NCBI GenBank assembly: GCA_023664865.1
Contig: JAMPEU010000014.1
Location: 23,334-87,333, forward strand
From: Butyrivibrio sp.
GTDB lineage: Bacteria > Bacillota > Clostridia > Lachnospirales > Lachnospiraceae
Length of the DNA: 64,000 nucleotides
Direction: 5' to 3'
Shown here: positions 37,810 to 48,221 of the stretch, one piece after another
Numbering within the stretch: position 1 is the first letter of the stretch
How the letters are laid out: every line of letters begins with the position of its first letter
Translations under genes and position numbers: made by a program
The notes under the pieces: model-generated
Told to the model about the DNA's origin: nothing
The model's database searches: none
Seen by the model: only the letters and a program-made list of their open reading frames with translations

Positions 37810-38511
37810 TTATCGTTTCTCAAATACCTTATCAAACAAGGTTTCCCGATATCTTTTTCTAACCTCATCATAGTAGCGTCTGGATATCGGTATTCTCTCT
37901 CCTGCAATTATCAGATCCGTACCATCCATTCCTTCCACATGGTTTAAGTTGACGATAAAACTCTGATGACACCGCATGAGGATTTCCCCGCACACCTGCT
38001 TCTCCAAATCACTCAGCTTTCCCGCGCTTTCCTTCATACTCCCGTCCATACAATATATAGACAGCGTATGTCCCCTGCTGCTGATATAACGAATTTTTCC
38101 ATAGGGAACTGAACCGACCTTCCCGCGCCATGAGTATGAAAGCTTCTTCCCGCCGTCACAATCAAGGTTTTTCTGCACCTTCAGAAGAAGTTTATTCAAA
38201 GCTTCCTCCTGTACAGGCTTAATCAGATATTGTATGGCATATAAATCATAGGCCTCCCTGTAAAATTCATTACTGCTGGAAATAAAGCAGATGACCGCTT
38301 CTTCATTGACTTCCCTAAGTCGTTTAGCAAGTTCAATCCCGTCCATAGAGTCACCCATAAAAATATCCAGCAGGTATAAATCATATGGTGCCTTGCCCAT
38401 GTCTGACAAAAGGCTGTCCGCACCGGAATACACATTAACCTCATGCCCCGACAGGCATTTTTTAAGAAACAACGCATCTTCCGCACAGTCGTCGCAGACC
38501 GCTATCCGCAT
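37810..38511 (-). CDS. LytTR-family response regulator
   Basis: The 233-residue protein has a receiver domain (1-115) with acidic D7/D8, the phospho-acceptor D49 (YLLDIFM) and K98, and a LytTR DNA-binding domain (about 130-230, with HQSFIVNLNHVEGM). It is the AgrA/VirR type. No histidine kinase gene is next to it; the kinase must lie elsewhere, or the regulator responds to another partner. It heads the nine-gene unit, with AAGGAGGG before the ATG and paired LytTR-type boxes upstream, so it probably activates its own operon. Confidence 0.9.
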   Translation of the reverse strand: MRIAVCDDCAEDALFLKKCLSGHEVNVYSGADSLLSDMGKAPYDLYLLDIFMGDSMDGIELAKRLREVNEEAVICFISSSNEFYREAYDLYAIQYLIKPVQEEALNKLLLKVQKNLDCDGGKKLSYSWRGKVGSVPYGKIRYISSRGHTLSIYCMDGSMKESAGKLSDLEKQVCGEILMRCHQSFIVNLNHVEGMDGTDLIIAGERIPISRRYYDEVRKRYRETLFDKVFEKR

Positions 38512-38581
38512 AGGTATCCCTCCTTCGCACAGACTACAAACACCAAAATTTATTAATAAGCATAGTTATCTACAATAATTC

Positions 38582-38638
38582 ATTATAGTATGATTCCTTC
38601 TTTTACGTTATGTTAATTTTGTTTCCAATCATGTTAAT
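38582..38638 (-). promoter_or_regulatory. Paired LytTR-type boxes and -10 element upstream of the response regulator
   Basis: Two 9-base direct repeats, TATGTTAAT (38609-38617) and CATGTTAAT (38630-38638), start 21 bases apart, which is two helical turns and the spacing known for LytTR sites. They lie directly before a -10 TATAAT on the minus strand (38582-38587) that lacks a good -35. A poor -35 with adjacent activator boxes is typical for activated promoters. Regulation by the gene product itself is inference. Confidence 0.6.
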
Positions 38639-38866
38639 TTTGTCGCAAGGCGCAATTTACACTGCTTGCAGCATGGAGTTGCTCCTCTAAAGCTTCGTTC
38701 CATTAACTTCTATTATAAATCAGAAATAAGCATTTGACCTTAAATGAACTTAAGGGGCTGTCGCTGTTATGTTGTGTCGTGTTATTAGCATGGGATTTCT
38801 GAAAGAGAATCCATCATGAATGCAGGGCATTTACCGCTCTGCATATAGAAAATAACTGATAAACGT

Positions 38867-38896
38867 AGTATAGCACATTTGTGTTCAGAAATGCAA
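38867..38896 (-). promoter_or_regulatory. Distal promoter of the nine-gene unit, with a long leader
   Basis: On the minus strand TTGCAT (38891-38896) and TATACT (38867-38872) are 18 bases apart. Transcription from here would give a leader of about 350 bases before the response-regulator start. The leader contains two short hairpins (around 38824-38848 and 38790-38818) and a possible five-codon frame preceded by AGAGGAG near 38675. The rest of the 38512-38974 gap shows the LytTR boxes and otherwise AT-rich DNA without a recognised gene. Confidence 0.55.
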
Positions 38897-38974
38897 CACT
38901 TGATTGGAAATTTTTTAGAAAACCGAAAATTAAATAAAATACAGATGATTACTATAAAGTGAAATCCTGGACCG

Positions 38975-39904
38975 TTACAATTCCAATCCTGCAAACACAT
39001 TATCCATATCCACCCACAGCTCCCTACAATTCATAAGAAACGACTTCATCTCCGTATGCCCTTCACCCATATCGAAAAGCACAGCCTCAAAGTTATCTTT
39101 ATCAATACAATCATAGTCCAACAAAAACTGATAATACGCCTTCTCGTCTCCGTGTTCTTCTAAAACCACCTTCCAGGTTTCTTCCGACTCGCCGCCCTTC
39201 TTATGTAATTGCAGATAAGAAATAAGCTTCTTTCTTATTTCCGTATCCAGCCTGACGCCATACATAAGCCTTAACATGGCAAGCCTTACTTTAAACCGCC
39301 TTCGCTGCTCGACATAATAATCCAGATTGTTCTCCTTACTGCCGTAATCTTCCTCCCCGCATAGCAGCATTTTGGAAAAGCCTTCCGTATCTTCCTGCTC
39401 CATAAGCGACATCATGCGCGCATCCCATTGTTTAAACCATTCCACGCTTCCTGCCGCGGATAAATCAAACAGATAAAAAGCGTCCAGCACTGTTACAGCA
39501 GATGCAAGCAGACGCGGAATACACTCCAACATAGCCGCATCTTCATCTGCTATGTCATTTTCTTCATACTTAGTCGGAATAATTTTCTGCAGGCTGTTAC
39601 AGTCCTTAAAGATGCCAAGCCCCGCCGTAATCTTTCTGCATGGAAGATAAATCGTCTCCAGATTACTGCATGAGGCAAACGCCCACTCCTGTATCTGCAT
39701 AAGAGATTGAGGGAGCAAAATGTTTCGCAGGCTCTTTGCTCCGAGAAACGCCTTTTTCCCGACTATCGTTACCGGCATATCCGCAAGCCGGTCCGGTATC
39801 GCCAGCGATACGTCTTTGCCTTTATATTCAGTCACCATAACTTCATTATCCAGAATATTATACTTCAAAACACCGTATTCAGTTTCCCATTCATACTCCT
39901 TCAT
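38975..39904 (-). CDS. LRR_5 (BspA-like) leucine-rich-repeat protein
   Basis: The N-terminal 110 residues hold BspA-type leucine-rich repeats (IPDRLADMPVTIVGKKAFLG, SLRNILLPQSLMQIQEWAF, NLETIYLPCRKIT). The remaining 200 residues are helical, acidic and not recognised. There is no signal peptide, so the protein is probably cytoplasmic. It follows the MoxR and VWA-like genes; the LRR part could recruit a client to that machine, which is inference. Confidence 0.75.
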   Translation of the reverse strand: MKEYEWETEYGVLKYNILDNEVMVTEYKGKDVSLAIPDRLADMPVTIVGKKAFLGAKSLRNILLPQSLMQIQEWAFASCSNLETIYLPCRKITAGLGIFKDCNSLQKIIPTKYEENDIADEDAAMLECIPRLLASAVTVLDAFYLFDLSAAGSVEWFKQWDARMMSLMEQEDTEGFSKMLLCGEEDYGSKENNLDYYVEQRRRFKVRLAMLRLMYGVRLDTEIRKKLISYLQLHKKGGESEETWKVVLEEHGDEKAYYQFLLDYDCIDKDNFEAVLFDMGEGHTEMKSFLMNCRELWVDMDNVFAGLEL

Positions 39905-39955
39905 TTATATACCCTCATTCTATAACTGACTGTTACTATTCACAGCTTACAACGG

Positions 39956-39989
39956 CATGAACTCATATGCTTCTGCTTGAAGTCCTTGT
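39956..39989. repeat. Partial copy of the outer arm of element E
   Basis: These 34 bases match 43076-43109 in 32 positions (core CTCATATGCTTCTGCTTGA). The copy ends exactly at the MoxR stop codon (39990-39992) and has no pairing arm. It lies in the gap between the MoxR and LRR genes. Confidence 0.8.
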
Positions 39990-41525
39990 CTAAAGCCCCA
40001 GCTCCTCTATCTGCTCCATCAATACGTCATGCCTCTCAGAAATCATCATTTCTTCATTATGCCGCTTATAGTCCTCACAGCCATAGAGGGCAATAAATTT
40101 AGAGCTGTCCTTATTCACAGTACATTCCGTCAGCAGCACAAGCATCTCGTTGCCGCCCCCGAACGCGCCCTCCACAAAGGCAAACAGATAATGCAGCATA
40201 TCCCCTGTTTCTTTCGTCTCCTGCTTATAAGAAAGCATTTCTGTTTCATAACGCCCCTTTAAAAATGAAAATGCCTGCCCGCCTTCCGTTATGCCCTCAA
40301 GCCGCAGACTCCTTGCGCAGTCCTGTAAAAAGCGTATGACGCTGCGCTGCTTGCGTTTCTCCCGCTCGGAAAGAGAACCCGCTTTTAAAAGCGCCTCCAT
40401 GCCTTTCTTCCTGCCTTCAATCTGAACGTCCAGCATAGCGTAAACGTCGGTTTCTTTTCCACATTCCGTACTATCTTTTCCGCTTTCCACACTATTCCTT
40501 ATCGCCTTTAAGTGATTGAGCACATTGCTTATATAGTCAAACTTCTCCATATTTTCCCGTATTGCACGCTGGACGCGGTCAATCAGCATGCCCATAAGCG
40601 AGAGCCTTTCGTCAAAATCCGCTTTTCCCACTCTTGCCTTTATCTGCTCTGACACTTGCCCTCGCAGTATGTCCTCGATGCTGTAATCTTTCCTGTACTT
40701 CTGATATAAATCATAGTATGCGCTAAATTCCTTAGCCACGCGCTCGTTTCTGATATACTGCCCGACAAGTGAGTCCTCTACCTTAATACCTTCCTCTTCA
40801 TAGAGCGTCAGCATGACGGACAAGTCTTCCCAGCCCCTTGCCGTCACATAGCTTTTTCCCTTAACCGTCGTCTCCACCAGATAAAAATCTTCCTTTTTTA
40901 TATCCAGATAATTTACTATTGCCGTATGAAGATTTCTATCCTTCGCATATTCCTTCCAGACTCCGTAGTCCGCTTCGACTTCCAGAATCTTCATCCTATC
41001 CAGCGTAACGACGTCAAACTCTCTAACCGACTTGTTATATTCCGGCGGATTACCCGCCGTAACTATCACCCAGCCGTCCGGAACCTTGTGCCGCCCGAAC
41101 ACCTTATATTGCAAAAATTGCAGCATGGAAGGCGCAAGCGTCTCCGATACGCAGTTAATCTCGTCCAAAAACAAGATTCCTTCCTTGATGCCGCTCTCCC
41201 TCATCACATCATAAATGGACGCAATAATCTCACTCATGGTATATTCCGACACATCATAGGCAATCCCTTCATACTCCTTATGCGCAATAAAAGGCAGCCC
41301 CAGCGCCGACTGTCTTGTATGGTGCGTCATGGAATATGAAACAATCGCAATCCCAAGCTCCTGCGCTATCTGCTCCATAACCGCCGTCTTGCCGATGCCC
41401 GGAGCCCCCAGCAGAAAAATGGGACGCTGCCTCACCACAGGAATCCTATACTCCCCATCCTCGTCCTTCTTTAAATATATCTTTACGGAATCTTTAATAT
41501 ACTCCTTCGCCTGCTTTATGTTCAT
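39990..41525 (-). CDS. MoxR-type AAA+ ATPase
   Basis: The 511-residue protein has an N-terminal AAA+ module with Walker A GAPGIGKTA (40-48), Walker B ILFLDEINC (about 120), and sensor region VIVTAGNPPEYN. The C-terminal 280 residues are helical and family-specific. MoxR ATPases work as chaperone-like machines with VWA-domain proteins; the VWA-like partner is encoded just upstream. The gene is bounded by palindromic repeats on both sides. Confidence 0.88.
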   Translation of the reverse strand: MNIKQAKEYIKDSVKIYLKKDEDGEYRIPVVRQRPIFLLGAPGIGKTAVMEQIAQELGIAIVSYSMTHHTRQSALGLPFIAHKEYEGIAYDVSEYTMSEIIASIYDVMRESGIKEGILFLDEINCVSETLAPSMLQFLQYKVFGRHKVPDGWVIVTAGNPPEYNKSVREFDVVTLDRMKILEVEADYGVWKEYAKDRNLHTAIVNYLDIKKEDFYLVETTVKGKSYVTARGWEDLSVMLTLYEEEGIKVEDSLVGQYIRNERVAKEFSAYYDLYQKYRKDYSIEDILRGQVSEQIKARVGKADFDERLSLMGMLIDRVQRAIRENMEKFDYISNVLNHLKAIRNSVESGKDSTECGKETDVYAMLDVQIEGRKKGMEALLKAGSLSEREKRKQRSVIRFLQDCARSLRLEGITEGGQAFSFLKGRYETEMLSYKQETKETGDMLHYLFAFVEGAFGGGNEMLVLLTECTVNKDSSKFIALYGCEDYKRHNEEMMISERHDVLMEQIEELGL

Positions 41526-41569
41526 TATTATGATATCCCTTCTTAATTCTTATATGTTTTCGACAACCA

Positions 41570-41654
41570 GAGTTCAACATACATGGACAAAATAAGTGGC
41601 GACTTACCTCTTTTCAGGCGTGGAGCCACGTTTTTGTCCATGTATGTTGAACTC
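41570..41654. repeat. Intergenic palindrome B (family 1)
   Basis: Arms at 41570-41600 and 41625-41654 pair almost fully around a 24-base loop (41601-41624) that begins GACTTACC and contains CTTTTCAGGC. It is the same family as palindrome A at 12.5 kb: loop 22 of 24 identical, arms different but again complementary. It lies between the MoxR and VWA-like genes. Confidence 0.85.
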
Positions 41655-41678
41655 GTCACGCATAGCACAAATTAAGCA

Positions 41679-41741
41679 CGACTTACCTCTTTTCAGGCAT
41701 GGAGCCACGTTTTTGTCCATGTATGTTGAACTCGTCACGCA
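41679..41741. repeat. Partial copy C of palindrome B (loop plus right arm)
   Basis: These 63 bases repeat 41600-41662 with a single change; the left arm is absent and replaced by unrelated bases. The copy supplies the last codons and the TGA (41735-41737) of the VWA-like gene, so the present C-terminus of that protein ends inside the repeat. Confidence 0.8.
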
Positions 41742-43045
41742 AAATCATAATCCAGCACAACCTTTACCGCCCACGGCGGCACCTCCGGCGCTTCCCCTTC
41801 ATCGCTTAAAAACACGAACGCAGTATCATAGTCCGTCATATGCTCCGGATATATTCCGTATCCGTCCGTAAAATAGATAAGCCCCTTTAGATTATCGAAC
41901 TCACCCTCGCCCTTAAGTTTCTCAACATATTGAAAAACCGGCCTAAAATCGGTAGCGCCGAATCCGCGCAGCTTCCCGCTTTTCATAAATTTATCAAAAT
42001 CTTCCCTGCATGTTATCTTTATGTCGCTTTGCACTTCATTATCGCACTGTATAATATGCACGTTAATCTTTCTGAAAAAATTTTCCCTATCCTGGATAAT
42101 CTGATATGTCTTATTAAGAAATGCCCTCACAAGCTCCCCTCTGCACGACGCAGAAGTATCAATCGCAATCACAAAATCCCTGATTTTATTAGCGTACTTG
42201 TATTCAAGCGGCTCTACAAGCGGCATATTTCCGTAATGCGACAGTCCGTAAGTATAATAAATGTAATCAAATTCATCATCATTCACCTGTACAGTCTCGC
42301 CCATAACCATGAACCGCTTAAGGAAATCAGTGTAATCATATCTCTCCCTTACCGCCTCTTTAAGATTTTCTTCCATGCTGCGTGCTTCATTCTTATCTTT
42401 GGAAAAACTTCTTAAATCCGCCTTAATCCGCTCGCTCACCTTGCGCCATTCTTCCCCCGAAAGCTCAAGTTCTTCCTTCCTATCCCAATATATATGCTCG
42501 TCGTAACGGCATAAGCTGCGCCACTCTTTCATGGCTTTCATAGACGGCGGCTCAATCCTGAAATGCCTGTATATCTTTTCTGCGCTAAGACCGCCCGCCT
42601 GTTTCCTAAGAATATCCAACTTATCCCTTAATACAGCATCCGCGTTCATAGCCGCCAGATGAAGATTAATTTCCAAAATCGTGTTTTCCACGGCAATGTC
42701 AGTGGCGAGATTCCAATACTCCCGCTCAAGCTTATCAGTCTGAAAACCATGGTAAAAAATACAGTGCAGCAGCACATGCAGATAAAGCCTTGCCGCATAA
42801 TTCGGTTCAGCGCGGTATCTTTCAAGCAAAAGAGCCGGATCATAATAAAGGGTTCTGCCGTCATAAGCAAAATCCCCCATCCCAAAACGCTCTTCCAGCC
42901 TCAATTTAGACAACGCCACATCCAGAAAGCGCATATTAATCAAAATCCCATCATGCGCCAACTTAATAATCTCTTTGGCAAGCACTGATATGCGCTCCTC
43001 TTTATCCATAACTGCCGCTTTCTCCATTCCTTTATCCATTCTCAT
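41735..43045 (-). CDS. VWA-like / metallopeptidase-like protein (DUF2201 type)
   Basis: The 436-residue protein combines an N-terminal metallopeptidase-like domain with a C-terminal VWA-like domain (about 285-436, DFVIAIDTSASCRGELV with the DxSxS metal site). At the usual HExxH position it reads HVLLHCIFYH near 90-99, so the catalytic Glu is missing and peptidase activity is doubtful. Such proteins pair with MoxR ATPases, encoded downstream. Several ATGs (43045, 43039, 43027, 43009) are possible starts and none has a clear ribosome site. The stop codon comes from repeat C. Confidence 0.82.
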   Translation of the reverse strand: MRMDKGMEKAAVMDKEERISVLAKEIIKLAHDGILINMRFLDVALSKLRLEERFGMGDFAYDGRTLYYDPALLLERYRAEPNYAARLYLHVLLHCIFYHGFQTDKLEREYWNLATDIAVENTILEINLHLAAMNADAVLRDKLDILRKQAGGLSAEKIYRHFRIEPPSMKAMKEWRSLCRYDEHIYWDRKEELELSGEEWRKVSERIKADLRSFSKDKNEARSMEENLKEAVRERYDYTDFLKRFMVMGETVQVNDDEFDYIYYTYGLSHYGNMPLVEPLEYKYANKIRDFVIAIDTSASCRGELVRAFLNKTYQIIQDRENFFRKINVHIIQCDNEVQSDIKITCREDFDKFMKSGKLRGFGATDFRPVFQYVEKLKGEGEFDNLKGLIYFTDGYGIYPEHMTDYDTAFVFLSDEGEAPEVPPWAVKVVLDYDFA

Positions 43046-43072
43046 TTTTTCTTATTATTCACAACCGTCAAG

Positions 43073-43220
43073 CGACATGGACTCATATGCTTCTGCTTGA
43101 GGTCCTTGTAAGACATCGGTCCTTAGTGAAAAAGCTGTTTTTTAGCTTTTGAACTTAGTACCGCTATGTCTTACACGGAGCGAGAGCGTGCCTCAAGCAG
43201 AAGCATATGAGTTCATGTCG
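43073..43220. repeat. Intergenic palindromic element E (family 2)
   Basis: Outer arms at 43073-43102 and 43191-43220 pair in 29 of 30 positions. An inner stem (43108-43137 with 43144-43175) follows, and a one-sided 14-base stretch AGCGAGAGCGTGCC at 43179-43192 sits between the two on the right side. This stretch and CTTAGTACCGCT (43154-43165) are identical, inverted, to element D at 11.4 kb, while the outer arms are unrelated in sequence. It fills the gap between the hydrolase and VWA-like genes. Confidence 0.85.
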
Positions 43221-43235
43221 CCTCCAGCCAATTAT

Positions 43236-43865
43236 TTAGAAAAACGGATTACACACCCTCTCATGCCCGATATCCGTACTCGCGCCATGTCCGGGATACA
43301 CCTTTACATCGTCCGGCAGCACAAACAGCCTCTCCTTAACAGAGCGTACCAGCGCACTCATGCTCCCCGTCGGCAAGTCCGTCCTTCCAACCGACTCCTG
43401 AAACAGGGTGTCTCCGCTTATCAAAATCTTATCGTCTTCAAAATAATAACAGCAGCTCCCGATTGTATGCCCCGGCGTCGCAATCAGCTTACACGTCATA
43501 TCCGCAATCGTAATCTCTTCGCCATCCTTTAAATATCTGTCAGGAACTACGGTATACGCCCTTCCGGATCTTTCCGACACATTTTTTACCGCGTCTTCGC
43601 ACAACGCCTTTTCTTCCTCATAAGCATAAATAGGCGCGCCGGAAAGCTCTCTTAATTTATTGGTTCCCCAGATATGGTCGAAATGCCCGTGCGTAAGCAG
43701 TATCCCCGCTACGTTAAAGCCTTTTTCCTTAAGGGTGTCATATATATAATCTCCTTTATCGGCAGGATCGAAAAATATAACGTCCTTCGTTCCTTCCCTA
43801 TACACAAAATAACAGTTGGTCTGGCATATGCCCATCATAAGCCTGCCTATCTTTAAATTCGCCAT
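43236..43865 (-). CDS. Metallo-beta-lactamase-fold hydrolase (glyoxalase II-like)
   Basis: The 209-residue protein has the zinc motif THGHFDHIWG, GHTIGSCCYY and VYPGHG, as in single-domain hydrolases related to glyoxalase II. It begins MANLKIGRLMMGICQTNCYF. The gene lies 90 bases after rel, as in many Bacillota where a similar gene follows relA. The substrate is not known. Confidence 0.9.
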   Translation of the reverse strand: MANLKIGRLMMGICQTNCYFVYREGTKDVIFFDPADKGDYIYDTLKEKGFNVAGILLTHGHFDHIWGTNKLRELSGAPIYAYEEEKALCEDAVKNVSERSGRAYTVVPDRYLKDGEEITIADMTCKLIATPGHTIGSCCYYFEDDKILISGDTLFQESVGRTDLPTGSMSALVRSVKERLFVLPDDVKVYPGHGASTDIGHERVCNPFF

Positions 43866-43955
43866 CTTAAACTATACTCCTTCCTACTTTGCGCACTCCA
43901 AACAACAATGATTTCTGTACAGATATCGCGTAAATCTTTAAACATGCGCAAAATT

Positions 43956-46268
43956 TCAGCTCGTCGTTCTCTCAATATCCAGCACACTCTCGATAGTGCG
44001 TATCTTATCAATAATGCGGTCCAGTTCGTCCCTGCTCTTTATCTCAAAGCTGACCGCCATCGTCGCCGTTCCCTTTTTGCTTACCCTGGTATTAAGCGCC
44101 AGAATGTCTATGTCTTTCTCCGTCAGAGCTTTAGAGATATCCGCAAGAAGACCGTTCCTGTTATTGGCATAAATCGTAATTTCAGCGGCATACTTCTCAT
44201 TGCCTTCGCTCTCAACGCCGCTTTGCCATTCCGCATCAATCAGCCTTACCCGGTCTATTTCCGGCAGATTCATGATATTGATACAGTCGGTTCTATGAAT
44301 GGAAACTCCCCTTCCCCTCGTAACAAAACCGACAATCTCGTCTCCCGGCACGGGGCTGCAGCACTTGGAAAATCTGACAGCCACGTCATGAATACCCTTT
44401 ACCGTGATGCCGCTTGAACTCTTCTTATCACGCATTTTGCTAAACTGCGCATTTTCCTGTATTTCAGCCAGCACGTCTTCATTGGACATAACCTTTTGAT
44501 GCTCACTGTCATACAGCTCCTGCATACGGTTGATAATCTGTCCTTCTTTAAGGCCTCCGTGTCCTACGGCGGCAAGTACAGAATCCCAATCCTGAAAACC
44601 GTATTTGCGCATAACCGCTTCTTCATACTTGGGCGTCAGTATATCCAAGGTATTAATGCCCTTCGCCTTACAGTAATTCAGAAGAAGCTCCCTGCCCTTT
44701 ACGATATTGTCCTCTTTAAGCTGGTGCTTGAACCACTGGTTGATTTTATTTTTAGCCTGAGTGCTTTTTACCACACTAAGCCAGTCGCGGCTGGGTCCTT
44801 TGGAGTTCTGGGAAGTCATTATCTCTATACGGTCGCCGTTTTTAATCTCATAATCTATGGTAACAAGTTTGCCGTTTACCCTTGCGCCAATCATCGTATT
44901 GCCGACTGCGCTATGGATACTATAAGCAAAGTCAATCGGCGTACTTCCTGCCGGCAAGTTCTTGACATCTCCCGTAGGCGTGAAACAATAGACTTGGTCG
45001 GAAAAGAGATTCAAATCGCTCTTTAAAAGCTGCATAAACTCCCTGTTATCCTCTTCTGTCTGCTGCCACTCCAAAATCTGCCTCAGCCATGCAAGCTTCT
45101 CTTCTTCCTGCGTCTCTACTTTCTTACCGTCAGACGCCTCCTTATATTTCCAGTGGGCAGCGATACCGTATTCAGCCGCCTTGTGCATTTCATAGGTGCG
45201 GATCTGTATTTCAAACGGCTGTCCGCTTGTGCCGACGAGCGTTGTATGCAACGATTGATACATATTCGCCTTAGGCATGGCGATATAGTCCTTAAAACGT
45301 CCGGGGATAGGTTTATACATCTCATGTATAACGCCGAGCGCGGCGTAGCAGTCCTTTACCGTATCCACGATTATCCTGACCGCAAAAAGGTCATATATCT
45401 GGTCAATAGTCTTATTCTGGTTTACCATCTTCTTATATATACTGAAAAAGTGTTTGATACGCCCGTCGATATGCGCCTTAATCCCCGCATGTTCGATATG
45501 CTCGCTGACTTCATCCACTATTGTCTGAATATATTTTTCACGCACGTTTTTGCGAATCGCAATCTTATCCACCAGATCATAATAAGCCTCCGGCTCCAGA
45601 TATTTAAGCGATAAGTCGTCTAACTCTACCTTTATCTTGGAAATGCCAAGCCTCTGCGCAATAGGGGAATAGATATCCAGAGTCTCCCTTGCGACTTCCT
45701 GCTGTTTCTCCGGATTTCTATACTGCAGAGTACGCATATTGTGAAGCCTGTCGGCAAGTTTAATCAGAATTACGCGGATATCCTTTGCCATTGCAAGGAA
45801 CATTTTACGAAGGTTTTCCGCCTGTCTTTCCAGTTTCTCGGCGTTCTTGTCACCGTCATGACCGCCGTGGAAATTCATCTTATCCAGTTTCGTCACGCCG
45901 TCCACTATAAGCGCCACGTCCGCGCCAAACTTCTCTTTAATCTCTTCGTCCGTTATCGGGGTATCTTCCACTACATCGTGGAGCAATCCCGCAATAATGG
46001 TTTCTTTATCGAGTTCCAAATCCGCCAGAATAATAGCCACACATAACGGGTGGATAATATATGGCTCGCCCGATTTGCGAACCTGTTCCTTATGCGCCTC
46101 ATAAGCGACCTGATAGGCGTTTTCAATTAAAGAAATGTCGTCGGACGGGTGGTATTTGCGCACACGCGCAATAAGCTCCTGATATAAGGTCTCAGGAGAC
46201 TGAAACTCCTCAATCGCTTCAATTCTTCCATCGTCAATAACAACTTCTTTTTTTTCTTCTTCCGCCAT
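43956..46268 (-). CDS. rel: Bifunctional (p)ppGpp synthetase/hydrolase
   Basis: The 770-residue protein makes and degrades the stringent-response alarmones. An HD hydrolase domain (about 45-200, with HD at 97-98) is followed by the synthetase domain (about 240-370, RFKDYIAMPKANMYQSLHTT), a TGS domain (about 395-455, FTPTGDVKNLPAGSTPIDFA) and a C-terminal ACT domain (about 695-770). Both enzymatic halves look intact. The synthetase motif has Ala-Asn-Met where Pro-Asn-Gly is more common. CGGGAGAAG precedes the ATG. Confidence 0.95.
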   Translation of the reverse strand: MAEEEKKEVVIDDGRIEAIEEFQSPETLYQELIARVRKYHPSDDISLIENAYQVAYEAHKEQVRKSGEPYIIHPLCVAIILADLELDKETIIAGLLHDVVEDTPITDEEIKEKFGADVALIVDGVTKLDKMNFHGGHDGDKNAEKLERQAENLRKMFLAMAKDIRVILIKLADRLHNMRTLQYRNPEKQQEVARETLDIYSPIAQRLGISKIKVELDDLSLKYLEPEAYYDLVDKIAIRKNVREKYIQTIVDEVSEHIEHAGIKAHIDGRIKHFFSIYKKMVNQNKTIDQIYDLFAVRIIVDTVKDCYAALGVIHEMYKPIPGRFKDYIAMPKANMYQSLHTTLVGTSGQPFEIQIRTYEMHKAAEYGIAAHWKYKEASDGKKVETQEEEKLAWLRQILEWQQTEEDNREFMQLLKSDLNLFSDQVYCFTPTGDVKNLPAGSTPIDFAYSIHSAVGNTMIGARVNGKLVTIDYEIKNGDRIEIMTSQNSKGPSRDWLSVVKSTQAKNKINQWFKHQLKEDNIVKGRELLLNYCKAKGINTLDILTPKYEEAVMRKYGFQDWDSVLAAVGHGGLKEGQIINRMQELYDSEHQKVMSNEDVLAEIQENAQFSKMRDKKSSSGITVKGIHDVAVRFSKCCSPVPGDEIVGFVTRGRGVSIHRTDCINIMNLPEIDRVRLIDAEWQSGVESEGNEKYAAEITIYANNRNGLLADISKALTEKDIDILALNTRVSKKGTATMAVSFEIKSRDELDRIIDKIRTIESVLDIERTTS

Positions 46269-46412
46269 TCTCTTCTCCCGGTTGCTTTATCTTCGCCTAT
46301 TACTAATTTATTATCCCACTTTATAATATGTTATATTACTTCACTGTGCATTACGTTATATTTCTTTACTTTTCACTATAGTATCCGTAATGTATTATAA
46401 CATTTACAATGT

Positions 46413-46441
46413 ATTATAATATCAAAAGTTATGTAAGTCAA
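46413..46441 (-). promoter_or_regulatory. Promoter for rel
   Basis: TTGACT (46436-46441) and TATAAT (46413-46418) on the minus strand are 17 bases apart. A second TATAAT-bearing copy of the same 12 bases lies at 46389-46400, so two start sites about 20 bases apart are possible. Otherwise 46269-46480 is AT-rich leader. Confidence 0.7.
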
Positions 46442-46484
46442 AATATTTTAACAAAACCAGCAAAAAAGAATAAAATCCAGCAAA

Positions 46485-46513
46485 AAAGGCACGGAACAAA
46501 CTCCATGCCTTTT
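46485..46513 (-). terminator. Terminator after groEL
   Basis: AAAAGGCATGGA and its inverted partner with one mismatch form a stem about 25 bases after the groEL stop, followed by a T-run on the minus strand. Confidence 0.85.
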
Positions 46514-46536
46514 AATCAATAATTTTAATGAACGTC

Positions 46537-48165
<1,629 letters not shown>

Positions 48166-48221
48166 TCATTGCCTCCTAAATTTAGATTTAACTTTTAATT
48201 TAACCCAATTAATAACATTTG

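Noticed and set aside
38785-39000. Open frame ending in a short peptide-like stretch before the response-regulator leader
   Set aside because: It overlaps the end of the LRR gene and the distal promoter; only its last 19 codons could be a leader peptide, with no clear ribosome site.
41570-41741. CRISPR-like array from repeated units
   Set aside because: There are only two units, one is partial, and there are no spacers of equal length or cas genes. No CRISPR array was seen in the window.
46389-46419. Repeat AATGTATTATAA before rel as an operator
   Set aside because: Both copies are better read as -10 regions; there is no further support for a binding site.
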